Program-made: the position numbers and the translations under genes
The notes under the pieces: model-generated
Seen by the model: the letters and a program-made list of their open reading frames with translations, nothing else
Database searches by the model: none
What the model was told of the DNA's origin: nothing
Shown here: positions 27,090-34,225 of the stretch, one piece after another
Layout of the letters: every line of letters starts with the position of its first letter
Numbering within the stretch: position 1 is the first letter of the stretch
Origin: Acidovorax facilis
GTDB taxonomy: Bacteria > Pseudomonadota > Gammaproteobacteria > Burkholderiales > Burkholderiaceae_C
Direction: 5' to 3'
Assembly: GCF_023913775.1 (NCBI RefSeq)
Contig: NZ_JAMXAX010000001.1
Coordinates: 124,001 to 188,000 of the forward strand
Length of the DNA stretch: 64,000 nucleotides

Positions 27090-27836
27090 ATGAGGCTCAT
27101 GGAACACGACGACATTCTGCGGGTGGCCACCTACAACATCCACAAGGGCGTACAAGGCATCGGCCCGGCGCGCCGGCTGGAGATCCACAACCTGGGGCTG
27201 GCGGTGGAGCAGCTCGACGCCGACATCGTCTGCCTTCAGGAGGTGCGCAAACTTCACCGGCGGGAACAGGCGTATTTCCAGCGCTGGCCCGAGTTGCCCC
27301 AGGCCGAGTTCCTGGCCCCCGAGGGCTACGAGGCGGTGTACCGCACCAACGCCATCACCAAACACGGCGAGCACGGGAATGCCCTGCTATCGCGCTGGCC
27401 CGTGATCGGCCACCAGCACGAAGACATTTCCGACCACCGCTTCGAGCAGCGGGGGCTGCTGCATGTGGAGGTGGACGCCCATGGCCGCCGCGTGCATGTG
27501 ATCGTGGTGCACCTGGGGCTCATCCCGGGCAGCCGCATCCGCCAGATCGAACGCTTGCAGCGTTTTATCGAACGCGAGGTGCCCGGTGGCGCCCCGTTGG
27601 TGGTGGCCGGAGACTTCAACGACTGGGGCCAGCAGATCAAGCGCATGCTCGCGGGCTATTTTCTGTACGAGTTTGATGCACCGCGCACCTTCACCTACCC
27701 GGCTCGGCTGCCGCTGGCGCAACTGGACCATGTCTATGTTCGGGGCCTGACGCCGCTGTCCCTGCACGTGCCCAAGGGCCGCATCTGGTGGCGCATGTCC
27801 GACCATTTGCCGCTGATTGCTGAGTTCAGGCTGTGA
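27090..27836 (+). CDS. Endonuclease/exonuclease/phosphatase family protein (YbhP-like)
   Basis: A 248-residue hydrolase of the EEP superfamily (DNase I/sphingomyelinase fold). The metal and catalytic motifs are ATYNIHKG, VCLQEV, HLGLIPGSRIRQ, AGDFNDW, LDHVYV and SDHLPL. It is immediately followed by clsB, as ybhP is next to clsB (ybhO) in E. coli, so it probably acts in the same lipid-related context, perhaps as a phosphodiesterase. ATG 27090 (MRLMEHD) is used; ATG 27099 is also possible. Repeat element A begins four bases after its stop and lies between it and clsB. Substrate unknown. Confidence 0.85.
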   Translation: MRLMEHDDILRVATYNIHKGVQGIGPARRLEIHNLGLAVEQLDADIVCLQEVRKLHRREQAYFQRWPELPQAEFLAPEGYEAVYRTNAITKHGEHGNALLSRWPVIGHQHEDISDHRFEQRGLLHVEVDAHGRRVHVIVVHLGLIPGSRIRQIERLQRFIEREVPGGAPLVVAGDFNDWGQQIKRMLAGYFLYEFDAPRTFTYPARLPLAQLDHVYVRGLTPLSLHVPKGRIWWRMSDHLPLIAEFRL

Positions 27837-27840
27837 TGCT

Positions 27841-27958
27841 CCCCCCCTGTGTCGCCTTCGGCGCCTTCCCCCTGAGGGGGACGACACCCACGCTGCGGGG
27901 CGGCCCTTGCTTGGTGTCCCGCGCCTTGGCCGCGCCAGTTTCGCCGCGAGGTGGTGGC
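27841..27958 (+). repeat. Dispersed element A, copy 2
   Basis: C-run at 27841-27847, four bases after the stop of the EEP gene and in its sense. Contains the small hairpin CGCC-TTC-GGCG, a minimal CCCCC-TGA-GGGGG hairpin in place of the larger one of copies 3 and 4, the outer stem GACACC/GGTGTC and the invariant GCGGGGCGGCCCTTGC, ending GCCAGTTTC. It is in frame with clsB and could be mistaken for its N-terminus. Confidence 0.8.
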
Positions 27959-27969
27959 GGCCTGCAGAG

Positions 27970-29208
27970 ATGAGAAGAAAGTCTTCCGCCACGCTGCGTG
28001 GATTCGAGTTTGCCGATGACCACCAGGTGCGCCTGCTGCAAGGGGCCGAGGAGCTGTTCCCTGCCTTGATCCAGGCCATGGATGCGGCCTTGTCGGACAT
28101 CCAGTTCGAGACCTACATTTTTGATTTCACCGGTGCCGGTGCGGCGGTGGCCGAGGCCCTGATGCGCGCGGCGCAGCGCGGCGTGCGCACCCAGCTGGTG
28201 GTAGACGGCGTGGGCACCGGCGCCTTGCCGCACGACTGGGCGCAGCGCCTGCAGGCGGCCGGCGTGCAGTACCGCGTGTACTCGCCGCTCGGCCCGCTGG
28301 GGTTGCTGCTGCCGCACCGGTGGCGCAGGCTGCACCGCAAGCTGTGTGTGGTCGATGGGCGCATGCTGTTTTGCGGCGGCATCAACGTCCTGGATGATTT
28401 TCACGACCCCAACTACGGCACGCTGGATGCGCCGCGTTTCGACTTTGCGGTGCTGGCCACGGGCAGCCTGGTGGCGTCGGCCAGCGAGACCATGGACCAG
28501 CTGTGGTGGCGCATGCAGGCCGTGCGCGACGCGCGCCAGCGCCGCCTGCCTGAGGCCTTGCAGGCCCTGCGCGCGGCCAGCGCCGCCCAGCACGCGGCCC
28601 GGGTCGCCCAGGCAGGCCCGCCCATGCGGGCTGCGCTGGTGCTGCGCGACAACGTGCGCAACCGCAGCCGCATCGAGAAGGCCTACCGCAAGGCCATTGG
28701 CGCGGCGCGGCACGAAGTGATCATCGCCAACGCGTATTTCATGCCCGGCGGCAAGCTGCGCCGTGCGCTGGTGATGGCAGCGCGCCGGGGCGTGCGCGTG
28801 CGCCTGCTGCTGCAGGGGCGTTATGAATACTTCATGCAGTACCACGCGGCGCGGCCGGTGTATGGCGCGCTGCTGGAGGCGGGGGTGGAGATTCATGAAT
28901 ACGCGCCCAGCTTTTTGCACGCCAAGGTGGCTGTCATCGACGCGCTGGGCGACAAACCCTGGGCTACCGTGGGCTCGTCCAACCTCGACCCCCTGAGCCT
29001 GCTGCTGGCGCGCGAGGCCAACGTGGTGGTGGAAGACGCCGCCTTTGCCACCGACCTGCGCCAGCGCCTGGTGCATGCCATGCAGCATGCTGGCCGGCGC
29101 ATGGACCCGGCCCGGTACGCAGGCCGCCCCCTGCGCCAGCGCGTGCTCGACCGCGTTGCCTTTGGCCTCATGCGGCTGGCGTTGTGGGTTACCGGAAACA
29201 GGTATTGA
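27970..29208 (+). CDS. clsB: ClsB, cardiolipin synthase B (phospholipase D family)
   Basis: Membrane-associated phospholipid synthase of the PLD superfamily, 412 residues (E. coli ClsB 413). Two intact HKD motifs form the active site: His122/Lys124/Asp129 in HRKLCVVDGRMLFCGGIN and His317/Lys319/Asp324 in HAKVAVIDALGDKP, the second followed by TVGSSNLDPLSL. The substrate-binding text QFETYIFDFTGAG precedes the first. It lacks the N-terminal transmembrane pair of ClsA, as ClsB does. The open frame extends into repeat element A; the ATG at 27970 begins real homology (RRKSSATLRGFEFADDHQVRLL). It joins glycerol-phosphate or phosphatidyl groups to make cardiolipin. Paired with the upstream EEP gene. 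Confidence 0.92.
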   Translation: MRRKSSATLRGFEFADDHQVRLLQGAEELFPALIQAMDAALSDIQFETYIFDFTGAGAAVAEALMRAAQRGVRTQLVVDGVGTGALPHDWAQRLQAAGVQYRVYSPLGPLGLLLPHRWRRLHRKLCVVDGRMLFCGGINVLDDFHDPNYGTLDAPRFDFAVLATGSLVASASETMDQLWWRMQAVRDARQRRLPEALQALRAASAAQHAARVAQAGPPMRAALVLRDNVRNRSRIEKAYRKAIGAARHEVIIANAYFMPGGKLRRALVMAARRGVRVRLLLQGRYEYFMQYHAARPVYGALLEAGVEIHEYAPSFLHAKVAVIDALGDKPWATVGSSNLDPLSLLLAREANVVVEDAAFATDLRQRLVHAMQHAGRRMDPARYAGRPLRQRVLDRVAFGLMRLALWVTGNRY

Positions 29209-29305
29209 GGAGGCCCCCATGGGGCGCTGCGCGCACCGGACGCGCCATTTGCCTGCGCCTGGGCCGTGGGCAGGTGGCATGAACGACGGAATCCTGCAGG
29301 GCATT

Positions 29306-29361
29306 GTGCTATTGTTTTGATAGCTTTTTGCGCTTGTCCATCAAGCGCTGGATGCCTAAAA
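29306..29361 (+). repeat. Dispersed palindromic element B, copy 2
   Basis: GTGCTATTGTTTTGATAGC followed by TTGCGCTT-GTCCATC-AAGCGCTGG and a GCCTAAAA tail. Same layout as the copies at 32879, 37751 and 43850. Lies in the 197-base gap between clsB and folE, where no other feature is seen. Confidence 0.7.
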
Positions 29362-29405
29362 CCCTTGAAATCCATGCGCCAGCGTTCGCTGTTACGATTC
29401 TGGCC

Positions 29406-30134
29406 ATGTCCAGCCAACCCGCCGCCGATATGACGCCCACCCCGCCGGATGATGAAGGCACGCCTGTCTCCGTGAAGATTCGCGAACGCCTTGCCGCCGC
29501 CCGCAAGCGCTTTCACGCCAATGACAACATTGCCGAATTCATCGAGCCCGGCGAGCTGGAAAAGCTGCTCGACGAGGTCGAAGTCAAGATGCAGGGCGTG
29601 CTCGACAGCCTGGTGATCAACACCCAGGGCGACCACAACACCAACAACACCGCGCGCCGCGTGGCCAAGATGTACCTCAACGAGGTGTTCAAGGGCCGCT
29701 ACGTGGCGCAGCCGCCCATCACCGAGTTCCCCAACGCCGAGCACCTGAACGAGCTGATGATCGTGGGCCCGCTCACCGTGCGCAGCGCCTGCAGCCACCA
29801 CTTCTGCCCCGTCATCGGCAAGATCTGGATCGGCGTGATGCCCAACGAGCACACCAACGTGATCGGCCTGTCCAAGTACGCGCGCCTGGTGGACTGGATC
29901 ATGGGCCGCCCCCAGATCCAGGAAGAAGCCGTGGTGCAGCTGGCTGACCTGATCATGGAAAAGACCCAGCCCGACGGCCTGGCCATCGTGATGGAGGCCA
30001 GCCACTTCTGCATGTCCTGGCGCGGTGTGCGGGACAACGACAGCCGGATGATCAACTCGGTCATGCGCGGCGTGTTCCTCAAGGACAGCGCTCTGCGTCG
30101 TGAATTTTTGTCCCTCATTCCTGGAAAGAACTGA
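29406..30134 (+). CDS. folE: FolE, GTP cyclohydrolase I
   Basis: Converts GTP to 7,8-dihydroneopterin triphosphate, the first step of folate/pterin synthesis. The 242-residue protein (E. coli 222) has the zinc and catalytic motifs SACSHHFCPVIGK and EASHFCMSWRGVRD (zinc Cys, His and Cys), plus GLSKYARLVDWIMGRPQIQE and the C-terminal SVMRGVFL. The start at 29406 is taken because upstream codons lie in repeat element B. Only two bases separate its stop from the BLUF photoreceptor start, so the two are surely co-transcribed. Its product is the substrate of NudB, encoded at 17.5 kb. Confidence 0.95.
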   Translation: MSSQPAADMTPTPPDDEGTPVSVKIRERLAAARKRFHANDNIAEFIEPGELEKLLDEVEVKMQGVLDSLVINTQGDHNTNNTARRVAKMYLNEVFKGRYVAQPPITEFPNAEHLNELMIVGPLTVRSACSHHFCPVIGKIWIGVMPNEHTNVIGLSKYARLVDWIMGRPQIQEEAVVQLADLIMEKTQPDGLAIVMEASHFCMSWRGVRDNDSRMINSVMRGVFLKDSALRREFLSLIPGKN

Positions 30135-30136
30135 CC

Positions 30137-30559
30137 ATGCTGGTACGCCTGCTTTACGCCAGTCGCGCGGTCGATACCTCGCCCGCCGCCATCGAAGCCA
30201 TCCTGACGCAGTCGCGCCAGCACAACCCAGGCTCCGGCATCACCGGCGTGCTGTGCTACGGCGGCGGCGTGTTTCTGCAAGCCATCGAGGGCGGGCGCTC
30301 TGCGGTGAGCGAGCTGTATGGCCACATCCAGAAGGACCCGCGCCACAAGAACGTGGAACTGCTGCACTACGAAGAAATTGCCGAGCGCCGCTTTGGTGGC
30401 TGGACCATGGGGCAGGTCAACCTGTCCAAGATCAACCACTCGATCCTGCTCAAGTATTCAGAGAAGCCCGAACTGGACCCGTATGCGGTGTCGGGCAAGG
30501 TGTCGTTTGCGTTGCTCGAAGAGTTGATGGCCACGGCCTCCATCATCGGAAGAGCTTAG
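30137..30559 (+). CDS. BLUF-domain blue-light photoreceptor
   Basis: A 140-residue single-domain FAD-binding blue-light sensor. All key BLUF residues are present and correctly spaced relative to AppA: Tyr7 (LLYAS), Asn30 (SRQHNPGSGITG), Gln48 (FLQAIEGG), Trp89 and Met91 (GGWTMGQ). The conserved RFGGW strand and the C-terminal helices that follow the core are also present. There is no output domain, so it must signal through a partner protein or by its own C-terminal helices. It starts two bases after folE and is translationally linked to it; an intrinsic terminator lies at 30746. Repeat element A begins six bases after its stop. Confidence 0.92.
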   Translation: MLVRLLYASRAVDTSPAAIEAILTQSRQHNPGSGITGVLCYGGGVFLQAIEGGRSAVSELYGHIQKDPRHKNVELLHYEEIAERRFGGWTMGQVNLSKINHSILLKYSEKPELDPYAVSGKVSFALLEELMATASIIGRA

Positions 30560-30565
30560 AGATCA

Positions 30566-30692
30566 CCCCCCTGAGGCGCTGCGCGCCTTCCCCCCGCTCT
30601 CGCACCGCTGGGCGGTGCGGGCAGGGGGACGCCACCAGTGCGGCGGGGCGGCCCTTGCACGGTGGCTCCCGGCTTGGGTCGCGCCAGTTGCA
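30566..30692 (+). repeat. Dispersed element A, copy 3 (fullest copy)
   Basis: C-run at 30566-30571, six bases after the BLUF stop, same sense. Three stem-loops are visible: AGGCGC-TGC-GCGCCT, then CGCACCGC-TGG-GCGGTGCG within a C-run/G-run clamp, then the outer stem GCCACC/GGTGGC around GCGGGGCGGCCCTTGC, ending GCGCCAGTT. Copy 4 has different but still complementary bases in each stem. Confidence 0.85.
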
Positions 30693-30745
30693 GATGCCTT
30701 GAGCGATATTCAGCCCTTCAATCGATCGACCCTTTCGCGCCCTCC

Positions 30746-30777
30746 AAGCCGCAGCCGCTACAGCGCTGCGGCTTTTT
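30746..30777 (+). terminator. Intrinsic terminator of the folE-BLUF unit
   Basis: AAGCCGCAG (30746-30754) and CTGCGGCTT (30766-30774) form a 9-bp stem with an 11-base loop and end in TTTTT. It lies downstream of repeat element A and 31 bases upstream of the EamA gene. Confidence 0.75.
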
Positions 30778-30807
30778 GCATTCAAAAGCCCTCTCTCTTT
30801 CTGAACC

Positions 30808-31689
30808 GTGACCTTCACCGCCTTCGCCCTCATCATCCTCGCCGGCCTCATCCACGCGTGCTGGAACATCGTGGCCAAGAAGGCCGGGGGGGACTCGCGG
30901 TTCGCGTTCTTCACCTCGGTGATCATGATGGTCGTCTGGGCGCCGCTGGGCTGGTGGCTGGGGCGCGATGCGGTGCCGCAGTGGGGCGCGGTGGAGTGGG
31001 GTTTTGTCGCCGCCAGCGGGCTGCTGCATGTGGCGTATTTCGTCATCTTGCTGCGCGGTTACCGCGTAGCGGACCTCACGGTGGTGTACCCGCTGGCGCG
31101 CGGCTCGGGGCCGCTCTTGTCGTCGCTGGTGGCCATCACGCTGCTGGGCGAGCAGATCTCTGCGCTGGGCGCTTTGGGCATCGTGGGTGTGGTCGGGGGC
31201 GTGTTTCTGATCGCGGGTGGCCCGGGCCTGCTGCGCGCCGCGCACGACCCCGCTGCGCGGGCTCGGGTGCACAAGGGCATGTTGTATGGCTTGCTTACGG
31301 GCGCTTTCATTGCCAGCTACACGGTGGTCGATGGCTATGCCGTCAAGTTCTTGCTCATGTCGCCCATCCTGGTGGACTACATGGGCAACTTTGTGCGTGT
31401 GGGCCTGCTCGCACCCGTGGTGCTGCGCGACCTGCCCACGGCCCGCACGCTCTGGCTGGCGCAGTGGCGTTTTGCGCTGCTGGTGGCGGTAGTGAGCCCG
31501 GTGGCCTATGTGCTGGTGCTGTACGCCATGCAGCAGGCGCCCCTGTCGCATGTGGCCCCGGCGCGCGAGGTCTCCATGCTGTTTGCGGCGCTGATTGGCG
31601 GGCACCTGCTGGGCGAGGGTGACCGCGTGGCGCGCATCTTCGGGGCGCTGTGCATTGCAGCTGGCGTCACGGCGCTGGCACTGGGATGA
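30808..31689 (+). CDS. EamA/DMT-family transporter
   Basis: A 293-residue integral membrane protein of the drug/metabolite transporter superfamily, with two EamA-type halves and about nine to ten hydrophobic segments. Segments include FALIILAGLIHACWNIVAKKAGG at the N-terminus, VTVVYPLARG-like text (VADLTVVYPLARGSGPLLSSLVA) closing the first half, and HVAPAREVSMLFAALIGGHLLGEGD closing the second. It starts at a GTG (30808) without a convincing ribosome site, so a slightly different start is possible. Its stop overlaps the next start as ATGA. Direction and substrate are unknown; relatives export amino acids or metabolites. Confidence 0.85.
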   Translation: MTFTAFALIILAGLIHACWNIVAKKAGGDSRFAFFTSVIMMVVWAPLGWWLGRDAVPQWGAVEWGFVAASGLLHVAYFVILLRGYRVADLTVVYPLARGSGPLLSSLVAITLLGEQISALGALGIVGVVGGVFLIAGGPGLLRAAHDPAARARVHKGMLYGLLTGAFIASYTVVDGYAVKFLLMSPILVDYMGNFVRVGLLAPVVLRDLPTARTLWLAQWRFALLVAVVSPVAYVLVLYAMQQAPLSHVAPAREVSMLFAALIGGHLLGEGDRVARIFGALCIAAGVTALALG

Positions 31690-32534
31690 CGGCCGCCGCA
31701 CCACAATCCCTGCTGTTGGGCTGCGACTTCTCCAGCAGCCCCACGCGGCGCAAACCCATCGTGCTGGCGCTGGGCCAGCGCCAGGGCGCGCGCGTGTCGC
31801 TCACCACGCTGCAGCCGTTCGACGCCCTGGCCGCGTTCGGCCAGTGGCTGGCCCAGCCCGGCGACTGGGTGGGTGGCTTTGACCTGCCCTTTGGCCTGCC
31901 GCGCGAGCTGGTGCAGGCGCTGGGGTGGCCCACCGACTGGCATGCCTGCATGCTGCACTACCGCAGCCTCAGCCGCGAGCAGATCCGCGCGCAGTTTGCG
32001 GCGTTCTGCGATGCGCGCCCCGTGGGCGGCAAGTTTGCCCACCGCGCCACCGACGGGCCTGCAGGCTCCAGCCCCTCGATGAAATGGGTGAATCCGCCCG
32101 TGGCCTACATGCTGCACGCAGGCCTGCCGCTGCTGCTGGATGCCGGGGTGCACCTGCCCGGCCTGCACCCTGGCGCCCCTCACCGCGTGGCGCTGGAGGC
32201 CTACCCCGGCCTGCTCGCGCGTGAGGTGCTGCAGCGGCGCAGCTACAAAAGCGACGACCGCGCCAAGCAGACGCCGGACCGCCTCATTGCCCGCAAGGAC
32301 CTGGTCAACGCGCTGGAGCTGGGCCAGACCCGCCTGGGCCTGCGCCTCAAGCTCAGCCATGCCCAGCGCGATGCGCTGGTTCAGGACGCCAGCGGCGACA
32401 GCCTGGATGCCGTGTTGTGCCTGCTGCAAGCCGCCTGGGCCGAGCAGCGCCATGCCGAGGGCGATGCGCTCTATGGCCTGCCTCCAGGGCTGGACCCGCT
32501 CGAAGGCTGGATCGTGACGGCTGAAAAGCCTTAA
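31686..32534 (+). CDS. DUF429 domain protein
   Basis: A 282-residue protein of the DUF429 family (RNase H-like fold, predicted nuclease). Family text includes the acidic N-terminal strand LLGCDFSSSPTRRKPIVLAL and GDWVGGFDLPFGLPRELVQALGW. The central and C-terminal parts have VALEAYPGLLARE with its conserved YP, SYKSDDRAKQTPDRLIARKDLV and GDSLDAVLCLLQAAWA, where the Asp residues would bind metal. Its ATG overlaps the EamA stop (ATGA), so it is translated with the transporter. Function unknown beyond the predicted fold. Confidence 0.82.
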   Translation: MTAAAPQSLLLGCDFSSSPTRRKPIVLALGQRQGARVSLTTLQPFDALAAFGQWLAQPGDWVGGFDLPFGLPRELVQALGWPTDWHACMLHYRSLSREQIRAQFAAFCDARPVGGKFAHRATDGPAGSSPSMKWVNPPVAYMLHAGLPLLLDAGVHLPGLHPGAPHRVALEAYPGLLAREVLQRRSYKSDDRAKQTPDRLIARKDLVNALELGQTRLGLRLKLSHAQRDALVQDASGDSLDAVLCLLQAAWAEQRHAEGDALYGLPPGLDPLEGWIVTAEKP

Positions 32535-32585
32535 CCAACCATTCCACCGCTTTTCCCGGCATCGGCCCGGCGCAGGCTGCGTAGC

Positions 32586-32837
32586 ATGGGCGGTACACGC
32601 TGGATGCTTTGTTTGCCCATGCCTTTTGCCCCCCGCCTTTTGTTCGTGCTGGTCCTGCTGGCCCCGCTGTTGGTGCAGGCCGCCCCCGCGCCCTGGTACT
32701 ACTGGCGCAGCTTGGTCGATGGCCAGCGCGTGTGTGCACAAACCTCGCCCGGCCACGGCTGGGAGCGCGACAGCGCTGCCTATGAAGGCCCTGGCTGCCA
32801 GCCCCGGCGCAAGGTGCTCATCGTGCCCATGCGGTAG
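32586..32837 (+). CDS. Small putative secreted protein
   Basis: A predicted 83-residue protein with a signal peptide (hydrophobic run LLFVLVLLAPLLVQAA, likely cleavage after AA near residue 33). The mature part of about 50 residues begins PAPWYYWRSLVDGQRVCAQTSPGHGWERD and carries two cysteines (VCAQ and PGCQP) that could form a disulfide. An internal ATG at 32619 (MPFAPRLL) gives a more typical signal peptide and may be the real start. No family recognised. Codon pattern and the clean signal peptide support a real gene. It follows DUF429 by 51 bases. Confidence 0.6.
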   Translation: MGGTRWMLCLPMPFAPRLLFVLVLLAPLLVQAAPAPWYYWRSLVDGQRVCAQTSPGHGWERDSAAYEGPGCQPRRKVLIVPMR

Positions 32838-32878
32838 CTGTGGCTGTCCGCCTATGGCTTCTGGTGATTGCGGTGCTT

Positions 32879-32932
32879 GTTATAAAAATAATAGCTGCTA
32901 GCGCTTGCTGGATAAGCGCTAGAGGCCAAAAT
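32879..32932 (+). repeat. Dispersed palindromic element B, copy 3 (best palindrome)
   Basis: ATAATAGCTG then CTAGCGCTT-GCTGGAT-AAGCGCTAG, a perfect 9-bp stem with a 7-base loop, followed by AGGCCAAAA. Lies between the small secreted protein and the histidine phosphatase gene. Confidence 0.75.
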
Positions 32933-32939
32933 TGCTTGC

Positions 32940-32964
32940 ATTAATGTGTGTACATTCGATAATG
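32940..32964. promoter_or_regulatory. Motif C copy 1: ATTAATGTGTGTACATT element at the phosphatase promoter
   Basis: AATGT-GTGT-ACATT is a short dyad, and the surrounding 25 bases closely match 43422-43446 upstream of the peptide transporter (shared ATTAATGTGT, TACA and ATAA). GATAAT at 32958-32963 looks like a -10 hexamer but would place the transcript start inside the gene start. Possibly a shared operator. Confidence 0.35.
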
Positions 32965-32970
32965 ACATGC

Positions 32971-33642
32971 ATGACCGAACTCATCCTGATCCGCCACGGA
33001 GAGACCGACTGGAACCGCGAGCTGCGCTTTCAGGGCCATGTGGACGTACCCCTCAACGCCACTGGCCACGAACAGGCCCGCCGTCTTGCAGAGCGCCTGG
33101 CTGCAGAGCGCCCCGTGGTGCACCACCTCATCTGCAGCGACCTCATCCGCACCCAGCAGACTGCCACGCCGAGCCTGCAGGTGCTGTTCCCCCAGGCCCG
33201 CATCGACACCCTCACCGACAGCGCCCTGCGCGAGCAAAACTTTGGCGTGGTGGACGGCAAGCGCGTGGACGACGTCAAGCTGGAGCACGCCGACGCATGG
33301 AACCAGTGGCTGCGTTTTGAAGCCGACTACGGCATGCCCGGCGGCGAGACCACCCGCCAGTTCCACACCCGCGTGATGGACGCTGTCTACCGCATCGCGC
33401 AGCAGCACAGCGGCCAGACGGTGATGGTGGTCACCCATGGCGGCGTGCTCGACATGATCTGGCGCACTGCGCGTGGCACCGGGCTGGACGGCCCGCGCCA
33501 GAGCGACATTCCCAACGCGGGGCTCAACCGCGTGCGGGTGAGTGGCGATGCGGTGGAGGTGCTGGACTGGGCCGACGTGCGGCACCTGGCGGATTTGCCG
33601 GAGCAGCCGGTGTATGACCAGACGAAGTTGGTGGTGCGGTGA
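32971..33642 (+). CDS. Histidine phosphatase family protein (phosphoglycerate-mutase-like)
   Basis: A 223-residue acid-phosphatase/mutase superfamily enzyme. The catalytic phosphohistidine lies in ILIRHGETDWN (His9), the second essential His in VVTHGGVLD. The acidic general acid is probably in SALREQNFGVVDG, and arginines in CSDLIRTQQTA complete the pocket. In-frame ATGs at 32962 and 32971 are close; 32971 (MTELILIRHG) is the usual family start. Substrate is unknown: relatives include cobalamin pathway phosphatase CobC and broad sugar-phosphate phosphatases; annotation as phosphoglycerate mutase would be unsafe. Monocistronic between repeat B copy 3 and a convergent low-GC gene. Confidence 0.87.
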   Translation: MTELILIRHGETDWNRELRFQGHVDVPLNATGHEQARRLAERLAAERPVVHHLICSDLIRTQQTATPSLQVLFPQARIDTLTDSALREQNFGVVDGKRVDDVKLEHADAWNQWLRFEADYGMPGGETTRQFHTRVMDAVYRIAQQHSGQTVMVVTHGGVLDMIWRTARGTGLDGPRQSDIPNAGLNRVRVSGDAVEVLDWADVRHLADLPEQPVYDQTKLVVR

Positions 33643-33695
33643 GGTCGAAGTTCAGCGACCGTCAATGGGTGCTCTGAAATGAGCTTGCGGGCTTT

Positions 33696-34082
33696 CTATG
33701 GCAAGAGGAGATCAGCCGTCCAAAGCGCGCCAACAACTGCCATCTGGTGATTCGGCGCCTTCGGCGTACCAGCGACCACCATATTCCATAGAAGACTGAC
33801 GTCGCTTACCAAGGCAGGATTCTGTTTCAGAAGATCCATGGCTATTAGTGCGTATTCCTTGTTCTTCTTCGACCGTGTGTAGGTTCCGGCTGGTACGCCT
33901 TTCACCCGCCCACTTTCGCAGAGGCCTAGGAAGGCGCTGCGAGGACAACCTTTTTCCTGCGAGGACTTGCTGTGTGGGAAAGCTTCCACTACCGCGGTGT
34001 CCCACGCGCGAACCGGTGATTGATCATCGCCCTGACGAACGAGCGCCACCGCTCTTACAGCGGCATCTCCATAGCAAGCCAT
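33696..34082 (-). CDS. Small conserved hypothetical protein (DUF6979-like), low-GC orphan
   Basis: A 128-residue soluble protein. The text MACYGDAAVRAVALVRQ, KSSQEKGCPRSAFLGLCESGRVKGVPAG, TRSKKNKEYALIAMDLLKQ and LWNMVVAG-TPKAPNHQMAVVGALW has the rhythm of a conserved family that I tentatively equate with DUF6979; no function is known. ATG 34082 is preceded by TTGGA seven bases upstream; the frame also opens at a TTG at 34097. Base composition is visibly less GC-rich than its neighbours, and AT-rich DNA with several T-runs lies upstream, which suggests recent acquisition. It is convergent with the phosphatase and stands alone. Confidence 0.7.
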   Translation of the reverse strand: MACYGDAAVRAVALVRQGDDQSPVRAWDTAVVEAFPHSKSSQEKGCPRSAFLGLCESGRVKGVPAGTYTRSKKNKEYALIAMDLLKQNPALVSDVSLLWNMVVAGTPKAPNHQMAVVGALWTADLLLP

Positions 34083-34225
34083 ATTTTTTCCAAGCAAAAT
34101 TTATCTACTAGCAAGTGGTGTGCGATGTGAACGAGACCAGCATTCGCATTTATGGGCGGTTGTCCGCAAAGCCTGCAGACGCCCTCTCGAACAGACATTG
34201 AGGCGCCAAAGCATGCCTTGATGAG

